Below are positions 1 through 5,324 of a stretch of 5,955 bases of DNA, in pieces. Made by a program: the position numbers and the translations under genes. The notes below the pieces were generated by a model. It was not told where the DNA came from and ran no database searches. It was given only the letters and a program-made list of their open reading frames with translations. Origin of the DNA: GWA2-49-15 sp964359085 (GTDB lineage: Bacteria; Bdellovibrionota; Bacteriovoracia; Bacteriovoracales; Bacteriovoracaceae); contig CAYHRT010000233.1 in the NCBI GenBank assembly GCA_964359085.1, forward strand, positions 1-5,955, read 5' to 3'. Each line of letters begins with the position of its first letter. Position 1 is the stretch's first letter.

Positions 1-1
1 T

Positions 2-691
2 GTGATGATGACCTCGGGGCAAAACGAGGGCCGTCCTTTTAAAGTCATTGGTATAATTCATTTAGGTAATCACAACTTCGATGATGTCCTGGCCTATGCT
101 CACTTGCGAGACGTGCAAACCTTGGGCAAGGCACATGGGCGAGTTTCTGAAATCTCTATTGCCTTAGTCGATTCCTCCATGGCCTATGCCAAAGCAGAAG
201 CATGGTCGCTCTTAGGCCCAGATAAAGTTGAAGATTGGGAGCGTGCTAATGCTGCCTATATGCAAATTGTGAAGATCCAAGATATTGCCCGGTTTGTGAT
301 TACCATCTCTATCCTCATCGTGGCCTCTTTTGGGATTTATAATATTTTAACCATTATGATTTCCCAGAAGAAGCGAGAGATCGCTATCTTGCGCTCTATG
401 GGATTTGGGGCCTGGGCCGTTTTTGAGCTATTTTTTATTCAAGGTTTTGTTATTGGAGTTTTAGGCGGGCCTCTGGGTCTTTTTATTGGTTATACCTTAT
501 GTCGGATCGTCGGCAATATTGATTTGGGTTTTCAGATTGGACGCGGCAATCATCTCCTCATTTCCTATAATCCCGACATCTATTTTACCGCCTTGGGCTT
601 TGCCATTCTTTCCGGGGCCTTGGCCAGTGTTTTGCCTGCCGTCCAGGCCGGGCGCATGACTCCTATGGATATCATTAGGGAGGACCGATGA
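2..691 (+). CDS. LolC/LolE-family lipoprotein-release ABC transporter permease (3' part)
   Basis: This is the C-terminal 229 residues of an FtsX/MacB-fold permease; the reading frame is open to the window edge, so the true start lies upstream and the methionines at the edge are internal. The visible part holds the end of the periplasmic domain (about residues 1-90) and three membrane segments at about 96-120, 138-166 and 193-215. Between the first two is the motif KKREIAILRSMG (123-134), the cytoplasmic coupling region typical of LolC/LolE. The protein ends MDIIREDR, as this family does. In the family, the permease with LolD extracts outer-membrane lipoproteins from the inner membrane and hands them to LolA. 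The stop codon overlaps the lolD start (ATGA), which indicates translational coupling. Whether it is LolC, LolE or a single LolF-like permease cannot be decided without the N-terminus. A MacB-type exporter is less likely given the LolD-like partner. Confidence 0.88.
   Translation: MMMTSGQNEGRPFKVIGIIHLGNHNFDDVLAYAHLRDVQTLGKAHGRVSEISIALVDSSMAYAKAEAWSLLGPDKVEDWERANAAYMQIVKIQDIARFVITISILIVASFGIYNILTIMISQKKREIAILRSMGFGAWAVFELFFIQGFVIGVLGGPLGLFIGYTLCRIVGNIDLGFQIGRGNHLLISYNPDIYFTALGFAILSGALASVLPAVQAGRMTPMDIIREDR
678..683 (+). promoter_or_regulatory. Ribosome binding site of lolD
   Basis: GGGAGG lies inside the 3' end of the permease gene, 4 nt before the ATG at 688. It supports the ATGA overlap start for lolD. 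Confidence 0.7.
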
Positions 692-1341
692 TTGAGGCCG
701 TCCAAGTGTGTAAGGATTTTGGTCATCCTCCCACCCGTGTTTTGAGCGACATTAGCTTGAAGATTGAAGATGGTGATTTTGTCAGTATTCACGGTCGGTC
801 GGGGTCTGGGAAAAGTACCCTGCTCTATATTCTGAGTACCCTTGATCACCCCACCCAGGGAGAAGTGTCGTTTGATGGACAAAAGGTCACCGATATGAAT
901 GTGCGTGATCTTGACTATCTTCGAAACACCCAGATTGGTTTTATTTTCCAATTCCATTATCTCCTGCCAGAACTTACGGCCTTAGAAAATATTCTTTTAC
1001 CACCTCGAAAAACTGGCCAGCAGGAAAAATTTCGTGTGAGGGCCAATGAACTCATTTCTAAATTTGGTCTTCAAGGGCATGAACATAAGTTCCCGGGCCA
1101 GCTCTCAGGAGGACAGCAACAGCGTGTGGCCATTACCCGGGCCTTGATCATGAAGCCAAGATATCTTTTTGCAGACGAACCCACGGGAAATTTAGACTAT
1201 CAAAACGGCTTGATGGTGTTAGAAATTTTGAAAGAAGTTAATGCCACCCAGGGTGCCACGGTGGTTTTAGTCACGCATGAGCGCGATTTCTCGTCCATGG
1301 CCAAACGGGAAGTAATTTTAAAAGACGGTTTTATCGCATAA
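688..1341 (+). CDS. lolD: Lipoprotein-release ABC transporter ATP-binding protein LolD
   Basis: This is a complete 217-residue ABC ATPase, close to the usual LolD length. Walker A is GRSGSGKST (36-44), the Q-loop glutamine is Q88, the signature is LSGGQQQR (139-146), Walker B is YLFADEP (159-165, with D163 and E164) and the switch histidine is H197. The stretch FQFHYLLPELTALEN (87-101) matches the LolD subgroup, where FHHLLP..TALEN is characteristic, and separates it from generic MacB ATPases. LolD works at the cytoplasmic face of the inner membrane and powers lipoprotein release by the LolC/E permease. It starts at the ATG overlapping the permease stop codon, behind a good Shine-Dalgarno sequence, and so belongs to the same operon. 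All catalytic motifs are intact. Confidence 0.93.
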   Translation: MIEAVQVCKDFGHPPTRVLSDISLKIEDGDFVSIHGRSGSGKSTLLYILSTLDHPTQGEVSFDGQKVTDMNVRDLDYLRNTQIGFIFQFHYLLPELTALENILLPPRKTGQQEKFRVRANELISKFGLQGHEHKFPGQLSGGQQQRVAITRALIMKPRYLFADEPTGNLDYQNGLMVLEILKEVNATQGATVVLVTHERDFSSMAKREVILKDGFIA

Positions 1342-1392
1342 TATTTGCCAAACCTCTTTTCCTAGGCCTTAATACGCAGCAAGAAACATTAC

Positions 1393-1397
1393 GGAGG
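1393..1397 (+). promoter_or_regulatory. Ribosome binding site deciding the start of the secreted-protein gene
   Basis: GGAGG lies 9 nt before the ATG at 1407 but directly abuts an in-frame TTG at 1398, leaving no spacer for that codon. The spacing favours the ATG. Confidence 0.6.
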
Positions 1398-1406
1398 TTG
1401 AGACGT

Positions 1407-2180
1407 ATGAGTTGGATAATATGTTTGTTCACCGCTTTTGTGGTCTTAAATGCTGAGTCGGCGCAAACTTATAATTACGTTTTAGATCAGTTTCCTCTTT
1501 ATGCCAGTATGAGCGTCAATATCCAGGACCCTGCTCCCGTCCCTTTGAACTTTGGTACCAGGATAGCAACAGTGAAAATGAGCGGAAGTTATTTCGGCAT
1601 GACGGTGGGTGATCTCACCGAAGTTTCGGTTATTAATGATCAAGGCCTGCCACGTTTAGATTCTCGCTGCCGGTCCCCTAAGGATTCCCAGCGAAATTAT
1701 AATTGTTATTCTTCTCGTTTTGAAGAAGAGGAAATGTGGTTCAAAGGCCACAACAGTACGCGGCCGGTTTTAATGGAAAATATGACCGCAGGTGATGCGG
1801 GCGTGAAAGTTTTTAAACTCGCCGATATCTTTGAGTCCCTTGGAGAATCCCTTGGCGTTGAATATTTTCTTACTCCGGAGTTACACAATGCCACCTCGCT
1901 TTTTTTAATGCTCTTCCGTCCTGATTTTGGTTTGGATTATAACGGTCGAGTTTTCTACGCCAGTGGCAATGAGGAGTTTTTTAAGATTCGCTTAAAGGTG
2001 GCGAGCATAAATGGCAATACCCTTGATGTGAAATTTGAATCTCTCAACAATCGTGGTTCCAATGGGGGCCAAGCGGGATCGACTTTTCCAAGTCGTATGG
2101 TCTATGATAGCAACTTAAAAAAGATTACCAAAATTTATATTACGGCCAAAAATAAAGAATATATTTTACTGGCCAAATAA
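1407..2180 (+). CDS. Hypothetical protein with predicted signal peptide
   Basis: I do not recognise this protein. From the ATG at 1407 it has 257 residues. The first 18 form a hydrophobic stretch ending in AES-AQ, a plausible signal peptidase I site after S18, so the product is probably periplasmic or envelope-bound. No lipobox is seen. The mature part is rich in polar, aromatic and beta-prone stretches and has two cysteines (C88 and C100) that could form a disulfide. An acidic run EEEE (106-109) follows. The C-terminal third ends in a beta-like region (about 227-257). No catalytic motif or repeat is evident. The gene follows lolD by 65 nt on the same strand with no clear terminator or convincing promoter between, so co-transcription with the Lol genes is plausible. 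A TTG at 1398 would add MRR and give the signal peptide a positive n-region, but its ribosome-site spacing is poor. Confidence 0.75.
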   Translation: MSWIICLFTAFVVLNAESAQTYNYVLDQFPLYASMSVNIQDPAPVPLNFGTRIATVKMSGSYFGMTVGDLTEVSVINDQGLPRLDSRCRSPKDSQRNYNCYSSRFEEEEMWFKGHNSTRPVLMENMTAGDAGVKVFKLADIFESLGESLGVEYFLTPELHNATSLFLMLFRPDFGLDYNGRVFYASGNEEFFKIRLKVASINGNTLDVKFESLNNRGSNGGQAGSTFPSRMVYDSNLKKITKIYITAKNKEYILLAK

Positions 2181-2198
2181 TTTTCCCTGTAACTTTCC

Positions 2199-2212
2199 AT
2201 GATAAAAATCAC
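2199..2212. promoter_or_regulatory. FNR/CRP-family operator candidate, distal
   Basis: ATGAT-AAAA-ATCAC matches 8 of 10 defined bases of the FNR consensus TTGAT-N4-ATCAA, with exact half-site spacing (TGA-N6-TCA). Its centre is at 2205.5, about 145 bp before the narK start codon. FNR, DNR or NnrR control of nitrate transport genes is well known. That this site is used here is inference. Confidence 0.55.
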
Positions 2213-2244
2213 AGAATTTGCATGATGAAAACGCTCACTCTTTT

Positions 2245-2258
2245 CTGACATCGATCAC
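2245..2258. promoter_or_regulatory. FNR/CRP-family operator candidate, proximal
   Basis: CTGAC-ATCG-ATCAC also has the TGA-N6-TCA geometry and matches 8 of 10 defined FNR consensus bases. Its centre (2251.5) is 46 bp downstream of the distal site. A weak extended -10-like TG-G-TAAAAC lies at 2275-2283, a few bases closer than the usual class II spacing, so the transcription start cannot be fixed from sequence. Confidence 0.55.
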
Positions 2259-2313
2259 GAAATATGCTATTTTTTGGTAAAACACGTCATAAAAGCATGC
2301 TAAAAGTCACCTA

Positions 2314-2333
2314 ATTCCCTCGTGCAAGGGAAT
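2314..2333. repeat. Perfect inverted repeat in the narK leader
   Basis: ATTCCCT (2314-2320) and AGGGAAT (2327-2333) form a 7-bp perfect stem around the 6-nt loop CGTGCA. It ends 17 nt before the ATG and just ahead of the Shine-Dalgarno sequence. It may be an RNA hairpin in the 5' leader or a DNA operator. No T-tract follows on either strand, so it is not an ordinary terminator. Confidence 0.5.
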
Positions 2334-2340
2334 CATGGCA

Positions 2341-2349
2341 GGGAGGGAG
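2341..2349 (+). promoter_or_regulatory. Ribosome binding site of narK
   Basis: The purine run GGGAGGGAG lies immediately before the ATG at 2351 and contains GGAGG 4 nt from it. It supports that start. Confidence 0.65.
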
Positions 2350-2350
2350 A

Positions 2351-4057
2351 ATGTCAGATTTTAAAACTTTTCTCAAGGCCGGGCATCCACCGACACTTTT
2401 TTCTGCCTTTTTATACTTCGATTTTTGCTTTGCCATCTGGGTGTTAAATGGTGCCATGGCGCCTTTCATTAGTGAGCAATTTAATCTCTCACCTGCCGAG
2501 AAGGGGTTCATGATTTCCGTTCCTATCCTGGCCGGCGCCATCATGCGCTTTCCTCTTGGTGTTCTTGCTCAATATATCGGGCGTAAAAATGCTGCATTGG
2601 TAGAAATGAGTATGATTTTTGTCGCCATGATCTATGGCCACTTTATGGCGCCGACTTACCACAATGTCCTGATTATGGGAGTTCTCTTAGGGATTGCGGG
2701 AGCGAGCTTTGGTGTCGCGCTCTCACTTGGTTCCGGTTGGTTTCCACCGAAATACAAAGGTCTTGCCATGGGTATTTCCGGTGCCGGAAACAGTGGTACC
2801 GTTTTGGCGGTTCTCCTCGCACCGCCTTTGGCGACAAAATTTGGATGGCAAGCCGTTTACGGCTTTGGTGCCATCTTTATGCTTGTACCTATTTTAGTCA
2901 TGATCATTTTTGCCAAGGAACCACCGGATGTTGAACACCAAAGTTTGAAAGATCATCTCAAGTGTCTGTGGGAAAAAGACGGCTGGGTTTTCAACTTAGT
3001 TTATATCATTACCTTCGGAGGTTTTATTGGGCTCTCCAATTTTCTTCCTACCTATTTTTATGATCAATTTGGGGTGACCAAGGTCGAGGCCGGGCAACTC
3101 ACGATGCTGGCGGCGCTTATGGGAAGCGGTATTCGCATTCTTGGTGGCTATGTCTCTGATCGACTGGGTGGTATCACAACCCTGACCGCTATCTTTGGCG
3201 TGGTCATTGTGGGAGTGGTGGTGACAGGAATGCAGAGTTCGGTTTATGTCGCCACAGGACTTTTCATGCTGTGCTTTGCGGCCCTTGGTGCCGGTAATGG
3301 TGCGCTCTTTCAATTGGTGCCTCTACGCTGGCCTACGACTACGGCAGTGGCAGGAAGCATGATTGGTGAGATCGGTGCTTTAGGAGGCGGTTTCATTCCA
3401 AACGCTATGGGGCAGTCCAAACAAATTACCGGGAGTTATTTCGGTGGTTTTTTGGCCTTTGCCATTCTTGCTTGTGTGGCCTTTATTGTTCTTCGCGTGG
3501 CCCAGAAAAAATGGACGCAGTCTTGGGTGGATAAGGGTGGCAAGGTGCGGGTTAAATTCGGCCTCGAGGGGAATCAAGTTGCTCTTCCATCCGCCTATGC
3601 CTCTACCACTTACCCTGAGATCAAGAAATCAATTATCCTGCCGGTAGGAAATTCAGAGCTGGCCGAAAAGGCGGCCCAAACCGCCTTTGAGATGAGCACG
3701 GCCCTCGCCGCAAAAATTGTCCTGGTGTACGTGGAGACTGAGTGGCAAAGTTCTCAGGCCATGGCCACAAATTCTGAGGAGTGGAACAAGGTACGAGCAG
3801 ATCTCGTTACCGAGGGCCACGCAATTTTGAAAAAAGAAACAGAGCGCCTCAAGGCCCACAAGATTAAGTATGTGGAAACGGAAATTCGCCATGGGGAATT
3901 TGGCCAAGAAATTGCGACTTGCGCCTCTCAGCGAAATGCAGTGATGATAATCTTGGCGAGTCAAAATGCCTCACCCCTTGGTTCTCTTCTGATGGGTAAT
4001 CGGACCTATAATCTCTTTAAAACCGCCACAGTTCCAATTCTCCGCATTGTTCGCTAG
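2351..4057 (+). CDS. narK: NarK/NasA-type nitrate/nitrite transporter fused to a C-terminal universal stress protein domain
   Basis: This 568-residue protein has two parts. Residues about 15-385 form a 12-segment MFS transporter of the nitrate/nitrite porter family. GIAGASFGVALSLGSGWFPP (114-133) with GAGNSGT (144-150) is the first nitrate signature, and GAGNGALFQLVPLRWP (313-328) with GALGGGFIP (342-350) is the second. R66 in segment 2 and R262 in segment 8 fit the two arginines that bind the anion in E. coli NarK (R89 and R305). After a linker (about 386-424), residues 425-568 have a Usp fold pattern: a beta strand with SIILPVGNS, central helices and a C-terminal VPILRIVR strand. The Usp loop is degenerate: the G-2x-G-9x-G(S/T) motif reads A536, N539, G549, N550, and the usual aspartate of VDGS is replaced (PVGNS), so ATP binding is doubtful. 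The porter is expected to import nitrate or exchange nitrate and nitrite at the inner membrane; the Usp part would lie in the cytoplasm and may be regulatory. Two FNR-like sites lie upstream. Substrate is by family, not proven. Confidence 0.88.
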   Translation: MSDFKTFLKAGHPPTLFSAFLYFDFCFAIWVLNGAMAPFISEQFNLSPAEKGFMISVPILAGAIMRFPLGVLAQYIGRKNAALVEMSMIFVAMIYGHFMAPTYHNVLIMGVLLGIAGASFGVALSLGSGWFPPKYKGLAMGISGAGNSGTVLAVLLAPPLATKFGWQAVYGFGAIFMLVPILVMIIFAKEPPDVEHQSLKDHLKCLWEKDGWVFNLVYIITFGGFIGLSNFLPTYFYDQFGVTKVEAGQLTMLAALMGSGIRILGGYVSDRLGGITTLTAIFGVVIVGVVVTGMQSSVYVATGLFMLCFAALGAGNGALFQLVPLRWPTTTAVAGSMIGEIGALGGGFIPNAMGQSKQITGSYFGGFLAFAILACVAFIVLRVAQKKWTQSWVDKGGKVRVKFGLEGNQVALPSAYASTTYPEIKKSIILPVGNSELAEKAAQTAFEMSTALAAKIVLVYVETEWQSSQAMATNSEEWNKVRADLVTEGHAILKKETERLKAHKIKYVETEIRHGEFGQEIATCASQRNAVMIILASQNASPLGSLLMGNRTYNLFKTATVPILRIVR

Positions 4058-4076
4058 GTTGCCTACCCAGGCAATC
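4057..4076 (+). terminator. Possible weak terminator of narK, overlapping the 3' end of the convergent gene
   Basis: TTGCCT (4059-4064) pairs with AGGCAA (4069-4074) around the loop ACCC; one G-U and one G-C pair (4058/4075 and 4057/4076) can extend the stem to 8 bp. Only a loosely T-rich stretch follows on the plus strand, and none on the minus strand. The hairpin includes the stop codon of the minus-strand AAA gene. Confidence 0.3.
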
Positions 4077-5238
4077 CATAAATTTCTAAAATACCTTGCC
4101 TCCAATCTATGATTTTTATATCGCCCACTAATCGTGGGTATTTTTCCTGACATAAAAGATATTTTCTAGCATTTTTAAAGTCACTGCCAAGGCCTTGCAA
4201 AGCAGATAAATGATCACTATGAACTGACATCGTGGATTTTATTTCGACAAGCACAAGATCTTTTTTACTTTTTTCTATAATTAGATCAATTTCGACACCA
4301 GCACCTGTTCTGATGTAGGAAAATTTCCAATTCCTTTCATAATAGCTGTTTAACCTGATAAATTCACAAATGACCAACTGTTCAAAGAGGTTTCCATAAG
4401 CATAGGTTTGAGGCAGTAATTCTTGGTTGATCTCATTAGAGATCGCACGTACAACCCCACAATCAAAAAAATAAAATTTTGGAGATTGCTTTTGCCTTGC
4501 CCTGACTGATTTTGAATAGGGTTCAAGAAAATGGCCGAGCAGTGTATCGCTCAAAATGGAAAAATACCTTTCAACATTTTTGGAAGAAATTCCAGCTTCT
4601 TTGGCAATGGAAGTATAGTTAATAATCTCAGTATTAGATTGGGAAGCGACTTCTAGAAAGGCCCTAAAAGGATCGATATTTCTCACTAACTGCTCAACTA
4701 AAATTTCTTCCTTGATGTACGTTTGAACATAAGCTAACAAAAATCTTTTTTTGTCTCGTTCATTGTCGAAATTATAAATTGCTGGAAGAGTGCCAAAGGA
4801 TAGTGTCTGCTTCAAATCAAAATTATCGTCCAACTCCATAAAGGTTAATGGATAGAGGAAAAAATTAAAGGCCCGCCCTGCCAATAAATTTGCAGCCTCT
4901 CTTCTGAGTTTTCTGGCAGAAGACCAGGTCAAGGCAAATTTAATTTTTCTTTCAAAAATAATTTTATGTGCGACATCCAAGAGCTTTGGTATTTTTTGAA
5001 TTTCATCAACAATGATCCATTCTGGGATACTTTTACTTGCGGCCACAATTTCCAGCAATCTTTCTGGTCTGGTGGCCAACTCTTTTTCTATGGCCGGGTC
5101 CAGTAAATCAAAATATAACACCTTAGGGTTGTGATCTAAGCTAAAGAGCTCTTTTAAAAGTGTCGATTTTCCCGTTCCCCGAGGGCCGAAGAGAAAAAAG
5201 CTATGTGATTTCGAAGTGATAAGAGTTCTTTTAAACAT
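4063..5238 (-). CDS. AAA ATPase with DUF4143-type C-terminal region
   Basis: This 391-residue protein matches the widespread AAA_14/DUF4143 architecture. The N-terminal ATPase has Walker A GPRGTGKST (18-26), Walker B WIIVDEIQKIP (74-84, with D78 and E79) and the family stretch SSARKLRREAANLLAGRAF (106-124). The motif usually written TGSSARK here reads TWSSARK, with W105 in place of glycine. A helical DUF4143 region follows (about 170-270), with a winged-helix-like part near 203-232. The C-terminus carries a PD-(D/E)XK nuclease-like pattern: E286, D318 in EIDLI, and E332-I-K334. The cellular role of this family is not established; members are often accessory genes with scattered distribution. 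The gene is visibly AT-richer than narK (sampled 60-base lines: 22 GC at 4081 and at 4621, against 31 at 3121), which suggests acquisition. No Shine-Dalgarno sequence is seen before its ATG. It converges on narK with 5 nt between the stop codons. Confidence 0.85.
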   Translation of the reverse strand: MFKRTLITSKSHSFFLFGPRGTGKSTLLKELFSLDHNPKVLYFDLLDPAIEKELATRPERLLEIVAASKSIPEWIIVDEIQKIPKLLDVAHKIIFERKIKFALTWSSARKLRREAANLLAGRAFNFFLYPLTFMELDDNFDLKQTLSFGTLPAIYNFDNERDKKRFLLAYVQTYIKEEILVEQLVRNIDPFRAFLEVASQSNTEIINYTSIAKEAGISSKNVERYFSILSDTLLGHFLEPYSKSVRARQKQSPKFYFFDCGVVRAISNEINQELLPQTYAYGNLFEQLVICEFIRLNSYYERNWKFSYIRTGAGVEIDLIIEKSKKDLVLVEIKSTMSVHSDHLSALQGLGSDFKNARKYLLCQEKYPRLVGDIKIIDWRQGILEIYGLPG

Positions 5239-5279
5239 ATGTCTATATTGTCGTGCATTTCAGACATTATGTATATAGA
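5239..5279. promoter_or_regulatory. Inverted-repeat region upstream of the AAA gene, possible promoter/operator
   Basis: The 42 bp between the palindromic terminator and the AAA start hold two inverted repeats: TCTATAT (5242-5248) with ATATAGA (5273-5279), and ATGTCT (5239-5244) with AGACAT (5262-5267). The region is AT-rich and offers -10-like hexamers on the minus strand (CATAAT at 5271-5266), without a clear -35 box. It may hold the promoter and a repressor site; this is inference. Confidence 0.35.
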
Positions 5280-5302
5280 AAAGGCCTCCATATGGAGGCC
5301 TT
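5275..5302 (-). terminator. Intrinsic terminator of the beta-barrel gene
   Basis: Positions 5281-5302 form a perfect 22-bp palindrome, each half reading AAGGCCTCCAT. On the minus strand it can fold as a 9-bp GC-rich stem with an ATAT loop, followed by TTTTCTATA (counting the last two stem bases). It begins 22 nt after the stop codon of the minus-strand beta-barrel gene. The plus-strand side continues TTGGCATTG, so termination is likely one-directional. Confidence 0.75.
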
Positions 5303-5324
5303 GGCATTGAAAAATTTTGGAAAT

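Noticed and set aside
580..957. Minus-strand open frame of 125 codons across the permease and lolD genes
   Set aside because: It overlaps two well-supported plus-strand genes and its product has no recognisable features.
688..1341. MacB-type macrolide exporter ATPase instead of LolD
   Set aside because: The FHYLLPELTALEN stretch and the overlap with a LolC/E-type permease fit LolD better.
1342..1406. Possible promoter TTGCCA ... TAATAC between lolD and the next gene
   Set aside because: The -35-like match is fair but the spacing is about 19 nt and the -10 match is only three bases, so it is not distinguishable from chance.
2181..2220. Terminator after the secreted-protein gene
   Set aside because: Only a 4-bp CTGT/ACAG pairing is seen, with no GC-rich stem or T-tract.
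2996..3313. Minus-strand open frame inside narK
   Set aside because: It is a shadow of the transporter gene; the product is rich in histidine and lysine with no domain.
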